A DNA stretch of 64,000 nt. Origin: Terrilactibacillus sp. S3-3. Lineage in GTDB: Bacteria > Bacillota > Bacilli > Bacillales > Sporolactobacillaceae. Numbering within the stretch: position 1 is the stretch's first letter; every line of letters begins with the position of its first letter. A model generated the notes under the pieces. That model had not been told where the DNA came from and did no database searches. It was given only the letters and a program-made list of their open reading frames with translations. This document shows, piece by piece, positions 51,237-61,169 of the stretch. The position numbers and the translations under genes are program-made. The stretch spans positions 496,001 to 560,000 of the forward strand of contig CP129291.1 of assembly GCA_030437565.1 (NCBI GenBank), given 5' to 3'.

Positions 51237-51434
51237 TTTCTATCACATATGACAAATTTTCGACTGGTTTTTCTATTTTTATCGATCAATATGATACACA
51301 ACATCACATGATTTTTGGACAATCAGGTCAAATCTAGATTAATTGCTATAATGTGATATACAAACTGGTTAAATGTGTTACGTTATTTTTTGTCGAACCC
51401 CTTTTCTTTTTGTCGAATTCGTCATAAAATAAGT

Positions 51435-51471
51435 GTAAGCGTTGACAGTCAAATAATAGACACATTTTAAA
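51435..51471 (+). promoter_or_regulatory. cre site overlapping the dctA promoter
   Basis: TGTAAGCGTTGACA at 51435-51448 fits the CcpA operator consensus at every fixed base. Its last six bases TTGACA could be the -35 box, with TTTTAA 17 nt on (51466-51471). Binding there would repress the transporter when sugar is plentiful. Confidence 0.75.
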
Positions 51472-51486
51472 AAGGGAGAGAATTTC

Positions 51487-52787
51487 GTGAGGGTTTTAAA
51501 GAATTTAACTTTTCAAGTGATTGTCGCCATTATTGCCGGTGTTCTTGTCGGCTTTTTCTGGCCGGGCGTCGGTCAGCACCTTGAAGTTCTGGGAAATACA
51601 TTCATCAATGCGGTAAAAATGGTGATTGCACCGATCATTTTCCTGACGATTGTCGTTGGTATTTCCAGAATGGGAGATATGAAAAAAGTTGGGAAAGTCG
51701 GGGGAAAAGCGCTAATTTATTTTGAAGTTGTGTCAACGATAGCGCTGATCGTCGGCCTGATTGTTGTGCACATTCTGCAGCCGGGCGCCGGGCTTGATCC
51801 AAGCAAGATGCCGAAAGGCGATGTTTCTCAGTTTGTATCAAAAGGAAACGGCCAAATCAATTGGGTCGACTTTTTTGCTAATATCGTTCCGCAAAATGTT
51901 GTGAATGCTTTTGCACAAGGCGATATTTTGCAAGTTCTGTTCTTCTCTGTATTGTTTGGTCTTGGTCTATCCGCACTCGGCCAAAAAGGGAAGCCGCTTG
52001 TCGACTTCTTTGACGGGGTTTCACAAGTATTCTTTAAAATTATTAAATATATCATGTACTTTGCGCCGGTCGGTGTGCTTTTGGAGCGATGGCTTTTACA
52101 ATCAGTGCGTTCGGGCTCCAAACGATCGCGCCGCTGATCAAACTGATGCTGTCCGTCTATGCAACCATGGCATTGTTTATTTTCATTGTACTCTATTTAA
52201 TTTGTAAAATTGCAGGTTTCAGCTTATTCACTTATTTAAGATATATTAAAGATGAAATTCTAATTGTCTTTGGGACAAGTTCATCGGAAGTAGCGCTGCC
52301 GAGAATGATGGACAAGATGGAGAAACTAGGATGCGAAAAATCGGTTCGGTTGTTGGGCTGGTTATTCCTACCGGTTACTCCTTCAACCTTGATGGAACGG
52401 CCATTTATTTGACAATGGCGGTCATCTTTCTTGCTCAAGTCTTCCATGTACCGCTAAGTTTAGGTCAACAAATTGCCATCATCCTTATTTTGATGCTGAC
52501 TTCTAAAGGTGCGGCAGCGGTCACGGGCGGCGGATTTATTGTTTTGGCTTCGACGCTGACCGCGATGATGCATGTGAATTCCGATCGCCGGCTTGGGACT
52601 GCTCCTTGGCGTCGACCGTTTCATGAGCGAAGCGCGGGCTATCACGAACCTGATTGGCAACGGGATTGCAACAATCGTCATTGCAAAAAGCGAGAAAGCC
52701 TATGATAAGGAGAAAGAAAAACAGGCGCTATACAACATGCGCCATCCTAAGAGCACAGCGGTTGCTGAAGTTTCGCAAAGCAACTGA
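51487..52787 (+). CDS. dctA: C4-dicarboxylate transporter DctA family
   Basis: Sodium/proton-dicarboxylate symporter (DAACS family), about 430 residues. GTG 51487 follows AAAGGGAGAG. Text: [20 protein letters not shown], the hairpin motif [20 protein letters not shown] and [19 protein letters not shown], which is closer to DctA than to glutamate carriers. The frame breaks near 52080, 52345 and 52585. No DctS/DctR-like sensor pair is adjacent; control is likely by CcpA through the cre site. Confidence 0.87.
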
Positions 52788-52841
52788 AAAAATGGCTTGA
52801 CTTATGTCCTTCCCGACTTTATATTTTAATCGTATTGAAAG

Positions 52842-52858
52842 CCCCCCAGACCTGGGGG
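52842..52858 (+). terminator. Short GC hairpin after dctA
   Basis: CCCCC and GGGGG around AGACCT at 52843-52858. There is no T run, so it is a weak candidate. Confidence 0.35.
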
Positions 52859-52886
52859 AGCAAACAATGTTGGAAAGGAACATGAT

Positions 52887-53793
52887 ATGCTAAAAAAAAA
52901 TCTGTTTTGCTAATTTTTGCGTTGATCGTCGGGCTGGGCTGTTTAGGGCCAATGAGGGCATTTGCCGATGCTACTCCGGGAGATGTCGTGGTGACCTTGG
53001 GAGCCGATTTAACGTCGTCCCAAAAAGACGCCATACTGAAAGAAATGGACGTCGACCAAAGCACAACGCAAATTGTCTATGTAACGAACAGTGAAGAACA
53101 TAAATATTTGGATAACTACCTGCCAAGCGCCCAAATTGGGACGCGGGCGATCAGTTCCTCAAAGATCACAATGGGAGAAAAAGGTTCAGGCCTTTCGGTA
53201 AGCACAAATAACATTACTTATGTGACGAATGATATGTATATGAACGCGCTGGCGACAGCCGGAGTCAAAGACGCGCAAATTTATGTGACGGCGCCGTTTC
53301 CGGTTTCCGGGACGGCGGCATTGACCGGCTTGATTAAAGCGTATGAAAAATCGACGGGCGATGTGATTCCGGAAAAGCAAAAACAAGTGGCGAACCAGGA
53401 AATGGTCACGACCGCCAACTTGGCAAAACAAGACGGGGTTGGCAAGCAAAAGGCCACAGAACTCATCACGACGATTAAGGAAAAGATGGCCAAGGAACAT
53501 CCAACTTCCGATCAAGACATTGAAAAAATTGTACGTGATTCGGCTGATCAAACGGGAGTCAAGCTGAGCGATGCCGATATTCAAAAGCTGGTTGATTTAT
53601 TTGATAAGATGAAAAATCTCCATATTAATTGGAATGAAATGGGCGATCAACTGCAAAAAAAAAATAAAAGATAAAATCAGCCATTTGTCATCTGATTCGG
53701 GGGAAGCACAGGGGTTTCTGGCAAAAGATATTTTCTGCAATCGGCGATTTCTTTTACGCGATCTTCCACGCTATTTCCTCGCTTTTTAGTTAA
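52887..53793 (+). CDS. YpuA-like secreted DUF1002 protein
   Basis: About 300 residues of the DUF1002 family. ATG 52887 follows GGAAAGGAA. After a shift in the A run near 52892 the signal peptide reads KSVLLIFALIVGLGCLGP, cut near AFADAT. The domain starts GDVVVTLGADLTSSQKDAIL and has ITYVTNDMYMNALATAGVKD. A further break at a run of ten A (53657-53666) hides the true end, which reads IFSAIGDFFYAIFHAISSLF and stops at 53793; this short amphipathic tail is usual in the family. Exported; function unknown. Confidence 0.82.
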
Positions 53794-53806
53794 TAAATAA
53801 TAATAG

Positions 53807-53838
53807 CAAGGGGTGTTTCTTTTGCCCCTTGTTTTTTT
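53807..53838 (+). terminator. Terminator of ypuA-like gene
   Basis: CAAGGGG at 53807-53813 pairs with CCCCTTG at 53825-53831, followed by seven T. Confidence 0.85.
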
Positions 53839-54050
53839 ATATTTAAAAAAAAAAGGACGGAGTTTAATCGTATATGTCGAATAGTTACTATTAAAAAAAT
53901 TGTCTCTCATGCGGTTAAGGGGTTGATTCCTGCTGAGAGAATTTTAATATGAGATTTAATCATTGGGGTTATAAGAAGTCTACCAAATAGGGAATCCTTT
54001 ATAATAGAGGCATGCTTTTGTAAAAACCGCAAAGGTGGAGGAGTCGGCGG

Positions 54051-55396
54051 ATGCACAGTTTGGTTCAACTTTTGAATATTATGGCTATGTGATTTTATTT
54101 CTTTCCCTGATGCTGGAGATGCTGGCCTTTCCGCTTCCAAATGAATTGTTAATGAGCTATGTCGGATATCTTGTCTTTAAAGGGGAGATGAACTGGCTGG
54201 CGGCGATGACGGCGGGCATTGCCGGGTGTATTTCGGGGATAACGATCACTTATTGGATTGGAAGAAAACTAGGCGCTTTTTTTTTTTTTTTATAAGTATG
54301 GTTACCGGTTTCATCTTGGACCTGAGCGTCTGGACAATATTTCCAGATCGTTTAATTTATATGGGAAAAGGCTGCTGCTTTTTTCATTATTTATTCCGGG
54401 TGTGCGCCATATAACGGGTTACTCTGCGGGCATTACCAAGGTTCCTTTCCGCTCCTATACTTTTTTTTTCTCTTATATCGGGGCCGTCATCTGGGTCGGC
54501 ACATTTGTGACTTTAGGAAAAATTCTGGGACCGAAATACAAGCTGATTGAAACGGCTGCTAAAGAATACGTGCTGGTTGATTGATTGTTGCGATCGCCGT
54601 GATTGTTGTATTTTACTATATTGTGAAATACAATTTGGCCGCAATCGAAAAGGCCGTGATTGTGATTTTTAAAAGTTTGTTTACTAACTTCCGTTCGCGG
54701 GCCAGGCTGAAGCTGTTAATTGTCGGCTCGGCGATTGCTTTCAGTATTTTCAACTCGTTGATGTTTATTTTGCTTGATGAATATTTCCATCAAAAATCGA
54801 TAGCGTTTAACAAAAATGTTCTGGTGATTTTTGACGCGATGTTCCCGGCTGACTGGGATCATATCATGGCCGCCAGCCTGGCTCTGTCAACGCCGACAGC
54901 GATTGTTGTCGGCGGCTGTCTTACATTTATGTGGATTTGGCTGAAAGGCAAAAACAGGGAACTTGAGATGCAGATGCTGTTCGTGATGTCCCTCGGCGGT
55001 TTGATTTTCGTGACGTATTTGCCGCTCTTGATTGAGCATTTTATGTCGCATGCAGGCATTTTGTTTTTAAGCAGCGGCAGCCAGCTGGAACCGGACAGCA
55101 GGCTGATCATGTCGTTCATCATGTACGGCTACATAAGCTTTCTCGTTTCGCGTCATGTTCATAAATACCGTCTGAAAATCATAATCAATATTTTAGGCTT
55201 TTGTCTATTGATTTTAACAGGCATCGGTTATCTCTATTTCCGCTATCAGATGCCGAGTGATCTTCTGACTGACTACATTCTGTCAGGAATATGGCTCAGC
55301 TTCATCATTATGTGCCTGGAAACTTGGCGCTTGATTATTGTTTCAAATCTATCATCCAGAGCCCGCTCCAGACGCGAAAAAACTCATCGCTATTGA
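54051..55396 (+). CDS. DedA domain fused to degenerate PAP2 domain
   Basis: ATG 54051 is set by GGTGGAGGAG. The first 200 residues are a DedA/VTT membrane domain (FPLPNELLMSYVGYLVFKG, FIPGVRHITGYSAGITKVPF). The C-terminal 240 residues have the fold pattern of PAP2 phosphatases, ending GIGYLYFRYQMPSDLLTDYI, but the PSGH motif is missing and the last catalytic His (normally in xHWPSD) is Gln. So the PAP2 part is probably inactive or changed in role. The frame breaks near 54075, 54280-54292 (13 T) and 54575. DedA proteins move undecaprenyl phosphate or phospholipids across the membrane. Confidence 0.8.
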
Positions 55397-55408
55397 TGAG
55401 CTTTTTTG
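55380..55408 (+). terminator. Terminator of DedA-PAP2 gene
   Basis: CTCATC at 55383-55388 pairs with GATGAG at 55395-55400, followed by CTTTTTT. It includes the stop codon region. Confidence 0.75.
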
Positions 55409-55480
55409 TACCTGTCAAATTTTTAAGGGATAAATGCAGCTATTGTCTTTTTAGGTTCCCGGTTTAAGGATGAAGATGAA

Positions 55481-56650
55481 TCAGGCAAACCGGATAAAAT
55501 CAGGAAAGGACACTAACACTTGCTGCACAGCATCTACCGCATCCCGGGCGGAGTGCTTCTGTTCGGCGCATGGTCTGCATCTGCATATTGGCCCGCATCA
55601 GATCCAGTATGCTTTCATTTGCAAGAAGGTGATTTAATTGATCGATCAACTCCGAACGATTATCGGCGGCAATGGCGATGCCGGAAGACAGCAGGAAATG
55701 CGTGTTATCCGCTTCTTGCCCGCCAAGCGGCTTGAAAATAATCATTGGCAGTTCAGAAGCAATGGCTTCAGAAATTGTTAATCCGCCGGGCTTCGTAATC
55801 ATCACATCTGCAATTGCCATCCATTCGTTAATATTATTGACGAAGGCTTCAACTTGAATGTCATGTTTTGACGAGCGGCTGATTTCCATAAAATGATGGT
55901 ATAATTTTTGATTATGTCCGCAGATAATGACGATTTTGAGCTTCCAGGGCATATTATCCAGCTGTTTTAAAACAGGCTGAAAATGTTTAAAAATGCCCAC
56001 GCCTCCGCCCATAATGAGCAGCACTTTTTGGTCTTGGCCGATATGGTATTTGTTTCTTAGGCGAGACCGATTTTGTTCAATGGAGAATTTTGGATGAATC
56101 GGAATGCCGGTGACTTTTACCTTGTCAGATTCAACGCCCATTTCAAGCAGACCCATTTTTACCGCATCCGACCCCACAAGGTAGAGATCGGTTTGGGGAT
56201 GAATCCAGGCACTGTGAACGGAATGATCGGTAATCACCGTAATGAGCGGCACGGATCGCAGCCAACCCGCTTCTTTAATTAAGGACATCATGCCGGCGGC
56301 AATCGGAAATGTACTGATAATGACATCGGGTTTTGATCTCAACAAGGTTGGAATCAAATGATAGATGCCGAATCGGTTAATTTTTTTAAACATGGCGGAG
56401 GCCATGTTTTCTTTTTGCGTTTTTTTTTTTTATAGAGAAAATGGTAGAGGGTTGGAAAGTGTGTCACACCAGAAATAAAGGCACGTTTTCCAATCGTATC
56501 CAACAATGGATGGACATAAGTTGTCACATCCAGTACCTTAGTCTTCAATTGGGACGTTTTCAGGTGAAAGGCTTTTTCGCAAGCAAGCGCTGCTTGTCTA
56601 TGTCCATCACCGTATGAGCCTGTCAGTATAAGCACTCTCCCCAAATCCAT
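55481..56650 (-). CDS. UgtP-like diacylglycerol glucosyltransferase
   Basis: GT28-family enzyme making glycolipid anchors for lipoteichoic acid. ATG 56650 follows GAGGTG. Text: LILTGSYGDGHRQAA (MGDG-synthase motif), DVIISTFPIAAGMMSL, TVITDHSVHSAWIHPQTDLY, LLIMGGGVGIFKHFQP and the nucleotide-sugar site ITKPGGLTISEAIAS. The frame breaks near 56415-56428 (T run) and near 55545; the true end reads ARDAVDAVQQVLVS and stops at 55481. About 385 residues. A second member lies at 61170. Confidence 0.87.
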
Positions 56651-57038
56651 GTTTTCACACCTCATAAACCGAAAGTTGTTTTTTTCCTTTTTTCTTATTA
56701 AAAGACGCCTCTGTATATAAAAAGGTTCATTTTTTTTGGGAAAAAAGAAAACTTGTCGGGTGACATGCTTTAGCATATGGAAAATCGGTGCGGTTTATAC
56801 TGATCTTTTCAAGGGTTAAAGTTCGATCAGCGTGGATGATATTGGCTGAAAGATTGGGGTTTTGCTGCTCTTAAAAATGGGATTTTCTTTATCGGAGGTG
56901 AGGGCTTTAAACCTGTTAATTTGTCAAAACATGTCTTGTTGTAAGAAGTTTTGTCAAAACAATTGCAAAATCTATTAATCCTTTGCATAATAGTTTTGTG
57001 TTGGGAATAAATAAAACAAGATTAGAGGGAAAAGCAAA

Positions 57039-57232
57039 ATGATCGATGTTGAAGATGTATCGGAAAGTGCATTGCTGAGTCTATTTCTAAAAAACGCAAA
57101 GAAATGATTGAAGTTGCTTCCGTTTGGGGAATCACGGACGGCAAAACAGTCAAGCACAGCATGGAACTGGATGTATTGATTAATCTTTATCAACAGTTCA
57201 TGATGAAGAGAAAAAAAGTAATGAGCCGCTGA
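57039..57232 (+). CDS. Spo0E-like aspartyl-phosphate phosphatase
   Basis: About 64 residues. ATG 57039 follows AGAGGG; one shift near 57070 leads into the body KKRKEMIEVASVWGITDG and KHSMELDVLINLYQQF. The SxELDxLI text is the Spo0E signature that holds the catalytic residues. Spo0E proteins dephosphorylate Spo0A and delay sporulation. It indicates a spore former. Single gene; the 250 bp before it (56777-57038) show only an AT-rich promoter region. Confidence 0.75.
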
Positions 57233-57553
57233 CAAAAGGATATACATATCTTTCATTTGTCCAAGCTTATTGATAAAGAGTAGATGAGTTCTAGACCCGC
57301 TTGCGTGCAAAACATTGCTGCTGAGCCAGGCGCAAATGCCGGCCATTCAGGCACAGCGCCGCGCATGATTCTTTGCCAAAAGTTGCAGGCTGCCGCCTGG
57401 AAGACTAGTCCGTCACTGCTATAGCAATATCTATTATACCCATCCCTTCAGTAATTTAACCTTTTTTCGAAATTTTTGTCCTGGACTTTGTTGCATGATT
57501 TGATCGCGAAAACATTTGTGAAATTTTGTACATACACTTTATGAGCTGAAGAA
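57233..57553. other. Gap before double terminator
   Basis: About 320 bp with no convincing reading frame. Two plus-strand terminators follow at once (57554-57645), so an untranslated RNA made from here is possible, but I recognise no known RNA family. Confidence 0.3.
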
Positions 57554-57589
57554 AAGAGAGACCTCGCCTCTCCGTGTCTCTTCTTTTTA
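57554..57589 (+). terminator. First of two tandem hairpins
   Basis: AAGAGAGAC pairs with GTCTCTTCTT (about 57554-57584), followed by TTTTT. Confidence 0.6.
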
Positions 57590-57602
57590 AAAAAACTTTG
57601 GG

Positions 57603-57645
57603 AAGCCCCGAGTCCGAGTTTCTTGGCGCTCGGGGTTTGTTTTTC
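57603..57645 (+). terminator. Second of two tandem hairpins
   Basis: CCCCGAG at 57606-57612 pairs with CTCGGGG at 57629-57635, followed by TTTGTTTTTC. Confidence 0.7.
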
Positions 57646-57695
57646 TTGAAACAAGGCTAAGTGCAGGTAAGCCCTGTTTGTCAATTAGCAAGCGG

Positions 57696-57869
57696 TTAAA
57701 GAGCGGAATGTTCTATAATCTTCCATTCATTTTCCAAATCGTTTAAACTTAGGCTGTATAGATGACGTCCTCCTTTTTTATATACCCCGTGTTTAATCAG
57801 CCTATCGATCAATTCATTTTTTCGTTTCTCAATCGCTTGATAAGACTTGGTTTCCAAATTTGTCACCAT
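57696..57869 (-). CDS. FbpA-like small basic protein
   Basis: 57 residues from MVTNLETKSYQAIEKRKNE to the end ENEWKIIEHSAL, with LIDRLIKHGVYKKGGRHLY and SLNDLENEW. This is the pattern of the Fur-regulated basic protein A family (PF13076 type), small proteins linked to the iron-sparing response in B. subtilis. The start may also be GTG 57866 or TTG 57857. An S-box and its terminator lie upstream on the same strand. I see no Fur box. An open frame extends back to 57947 but looks untranslated. Confidence 0.65.
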   Translation of the reverse strand: MVTNLETKSYQAIEKRKNELIDRLIKHGVYKKGGRHLYSLSLNDLENEWKIIEHSAL

Positions 57870-57975
57870 CCTTAATACAAAAAAATAAAGGATTAAGAGA
57901 CGCGGTGAATCAGCGGATTCGAGGACAGCTTTTTTTCCTAAAGACAATAAGAAGTTTTAAACCGGCTGATTTTCT

Positions 57976-58010
57976 AAAAAAAAAAAAAAAACTCTTCTAA
58001 GCAAGAAGAG
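57976..58010 (-). terminator. Terminator of minus-strand S-box
   Basis: On the minus strand CTCTTCT (58010-58004) and AGAAGAG (57998-57992) form a stem followed by a run of about 16 T. The 5' arm can also pair with the 3' side of the aptamer. Confidence 0.8.
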
Positions 58011-58031
58011 GCGCTTCAAGTATGAAAACCT

Positions 58032-58151
58032 CTTCTCATTTTTCGGCCGGATGCTGCCGCAGGAATTGGCACGGTTTTTTTGTTTCTAAGAAAGAACAAC
58101 CCGCTGCCGAGGCTTCATAGGGCCAGTCCCTCCACCTCTCTTAATAAGAAG
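58032..58151 (-). promoter_or_regulatory. SAM-I (S-box) riboswitch, minus strand
   Basis: Read on the minus strand: CTTCTTATTAAGAGAGG, TGGAGGGACTGGCCCTATGA, CGGCAGCGGG, GTGCCAATTCCTGC and closing AATGAGAAG. All S-box hallmarks are present and P1 closes. No methionine gene lies downstream in the window; the next reading frame is the FbpA-like protein. Confidence 0.9.
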
Positions 58152-58284
58152 AAATATAAGTATTTTACTAGGATTTATTGTAATTCCTTTTTCCAGTTTT
58201 GTCAAATATCATGGTGTATGATTTTAGCCCATTCAGAAAAACTATAGATGTTTTCCATCTTGCTTTTAAAAGGAGAAAAAGAAA

Positions 58285-58446
58285 ATGGCTAAAGATGTTT
58301 TATGCGAAGTGGAAAATTGCATATTTTGGGATAACGGAAATAAATGCAGTGCTGATGCCATTTATGTTGTTAGTCATGTCGGTAATGAGGCTGAGGACAC
58401 CAAGGAAACGGATTGCGATACCTTTCGTCCGAGCAATACTCAATAA
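58285..58446 (+). CDS. DUF1540 Cys-rich small protein
   Basis: 53 residues, intact: MAKDVLCEVENCIFWDNGNK then CSADAIYVVS and DCDTFRPSNTQ. The four cysteines in the spacing C-x5-C...C...C mark a DUF1540 domain, probably a small zinc or metal knuckle. AAAGGAG is at about 58268-58274, about 10 nt before the ATG. It has its own terminator. Function unknown; common in spore formers and Clostridia. Confidence 0.85.
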   Translation: MAKDVLCEVENCIFWDNGNKCSADAIYVVSHVGNEAEDTKETDCDTFRPSNTQ

Positions 58447-58479
58447 AAAAAGGAGATCCTTTCCAGGATCTCCTTTTTA
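58447..58479. terminator. Bidirectional terminator, DUF1540 and ltaS
   Basis: AGGAGATCC at 58451-58459 pairs with GGATCTCCT at 58466-58474, with A run before and T run after. Confidence 0.85.
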
Positions 58480-58486
58480 GGAAAAG

Positions 58487-60347
58487 TTAATGCGTGTCGG
58501 GCATATAAGGCAGCGATTGGACGTAAGCATCGGATAAGTTTTCCAGTTCAATCACTTGGTCATAATCGGATTATATTGTTCAAATCCAGTTTGCTTTCCT
58601 GTCTTTTCACCAATTGCCGTTCCGTCATTGAAGTCGGAATCAGGTGAATAGACCACACGTTGATTAATGAACGATCCTTGCGGCATATGGTAGCGCATGC
58701 CAATGACGTTTCGTCTGGTATTCAGTAAATCCTGGCCAAAATAGACAATCTTGTTATTGATCGGCACTCCGAGGACATTGGTTAATGTCGGCAGAAAATC
58801 AAGCTGGCCGCCCGTTAAGTTGACGACGCTTCCGTGTGTTTTACCGGGGATGGTCATGATGAACGGTATATTGAATCGATCGGCATTGGTATATGGATGA
58901 CCGATCACATCTTTCAACAATTGTTGATCATTGCTGTTCATCATTTCATCGGATAATCCGAAATGATCCCCATAAAATAACAGTACACTGTTTTTCCAAA
59001 GGTGATTTTTCTTTAACTTATCAATAAATCTGCCGATGGATGCATCGGTATAATGCTGAGCTTGAAGATACACCGACAATGGACGACTGATAGGCAGCCG
59101 GCAGAGTCAGCCCTTTTTTGTCATCAGGAATCTTGAAGGGGTGATGGCTCGACAAGGAAACAAACATCGCGTAAAAAGGTTTTTTGCTTTTTTTCAAAGT
59201 ACTGATTCCCTTGGAATACAGGACGTCATCGGAAGGGCCAAGCCCTACAATATCCTTGTTTCCATAAAGCGGCTGCTCATAAAAATGCTTGAACCCGAGA
59301 GCGGGGTACAATTGATCGCGATTCCAGAATTTCAATTGATCCGCGTGAAATGTCATCGTATTGTATCCCTTGCTGTTCAGCAGTTTCGGCAGGCTTCGAT
59401 AATTTCGGTTGCCTTCTGAAAGCGATGTCGGGCTATAGGCTTGCGGAAACAGCGATGTATTGGTCATGAATTCGGCATCGGCGGTCATGCCTGGACCCAC
59501 CTGCTGGAAAACATGCGGAAAATAAGTACTTTGTTTTAATAAACGGTTGAGGTTGGGCGTGATTTCCTGGCCGTCTACTTTTGCATTGATCAGAAAATTT
59601 TCAAACGATTCCATTTGAATAATGATCACATTTCGGCCTTTGGCAATGCCAAAATCCTTCTTATCATATGATTCATCCTGTCCTTTAATTTGACGGATGG
59701 TTTCATTTATTTGATCCGTTGTCAGCTTTTTGCTCAATGGTTTGATATCGGCATTGGGATTTTTGTAGAGATTCAGCATTTCATAATTGATGATGCCTTT
59801 ACTGTCGGCAGCAAGTACCGGATTGGCAATATAAATCCCTTTATAATAAACAAAAATGATGCCGGCAACAATGATTGACGGAATGATCGTCAGCCCCAGT
59901 AAGCGGCGATTGATCATCGCGTGGGGAAACGGTAATTTTTTGGACAGGACAGCCGGAAAAAAAACAGAATAATGATATCCACATAAAGAAGCAAATAAAG
60001 CGGATTAAAAAGTGAGAAAACACTGTCGTCGATTGCCGATAATTGGCCTAATTCAAATAAAGCAGAATAGTAGTAGGAACGGTGTTGAAGTAAGAGGTAT
60101 AGACGATGATTGCGGCAAACGCGCTTGTCATGGCAGTGTCGATGATAAGATAAGTCCAGCTTTTCATTTTTTGCGGGAGCAATTCAACGAACCCAAGCAG
60201 GATAAAAATGTAGCAGCCTTCCCAAATAAAGGCTTTGAAGATATCAAAATCATGAAAGAGAATAGCGTGGACGCAAATCGCTTTTATTGTCAGAAGTGCC
60301 GAAAAGATCATATATTGACTCGTTAAGAATCGCTTGAAATTCTTCAA
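58487..60347 (-). CDS. Lipoteichoic acid synthase family protein
   Basis: LtaS-type enzyme adding glycerol phosphate from phosphatidylglycerol to the lipoteichoic acid chain outside the cell, about 620 residues. TTG 60347 is set by GAGGTG 8 nt upstream. Five N-terminal helices lead to a sulfatase-like domain: NVIIIQMESFENFLI (metal Glu), the catalytic Thr in GPGMTADAEFM, FVSLSSHHPF and LLFYGDHFG. The frame breaks near 60050, 59930, 59070 and 58570; the last residues read ENLSDAYVQSLPYMP, ending at 58487. It may be the main LtaS or a YqgS/YfnI-type paralogue. Confidence 0.88.
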
Positions 60348-61169
60348 TGACTTTCACCTCATTTTCTAACAAACGGACTTCCGATTGGAAACGTGTCTGC
60401 TTCTTTCAATTTTAGTGGCTTTTTTGGAAAACGACAAGGAAAAAAGGAATTTAATCGTTAATGGAGAACATAATTAACATGATATGAAGCGAGCGGCATA
60501 GAATAACTTTAACCCCCTGTCCAACAAAACTAGGGGTCTGCTTGCCCGGCGTTGCTTGCTAACCTCAGAACGAGGGCAAGGCGGTGTCCGGGAACAAAGC
60601 CATGTTTTCCGGCACTCGAGGACGCAGGGCTTGCGCAGAACATGAATAAAACTTGACTTATTCCACAAAAATGTTATGTAATTGATGGTTGACGTGGTAT
60701 GATATGATAAGAAAATGTGCGGACATTCCGTTACTTGTTATCCCATCTCAGAATCACAAGCTTTTTGAGTTTGAGGGTTGCCGTCCTCTTTTCCTTATCA
60801 AAGATAAAGTAGACCCTATTTTATCTTTGATAAACGAATCTTCTTAAGAGCCGGAAATAATGGGACGGTTGGTAAAGATTTGGCTTCTTATTATATGGAC
60901 AGATGCTGCCGACAAAGCACGGCCGGGATAAGAAAAGGATATGAAAACCGTGCCGGCGTCCGTCCGTACCGCTGCCGCTTTTCTTGCGATTTCAGTGAAC
61001 GGCTTATTTTACACTTTAGAAAAGCAGTTGTTTCAGCAGGTTAAAGATCGCGCAATCAGGGATCACTCTCTGCCCATCTTCCTGAACGCAAGTTTTCTTT
61101 AAAGTATGTCAGTATACAAGCACATGATCTTATTCATTTTGCACAATGAATAAAAAGGAGTTTATCCTA
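60348..61169. other. Long gap with an AT-rich inverted repeat
   Basis: About 820 bp without a credible gene. A GC-rich stretch is at 60510-60645 and a possible promoter (TTGACG near 60689) follows. TTATCAAAGATAAA at 60795-60808 pairs perfectly with TTTATCTTTGATAA at 60820-60833 around an 11-nt loop. GCACGGC/GCCGTGC-like arms also occur near 60919-60955. Confidence 0.5.

Noticed and set aside
57233-57553. Known structural RNA (6S, SRP RNA, RNase P, tmRNA)
   Set aside because: None of the conserved cores of these RNAs could be found, although two terminators follow.
60510-60645. GC-rich stretch as a fifth 21-nt array
   Set aside because: I looked for a regular step and found none; the text is not periodic.
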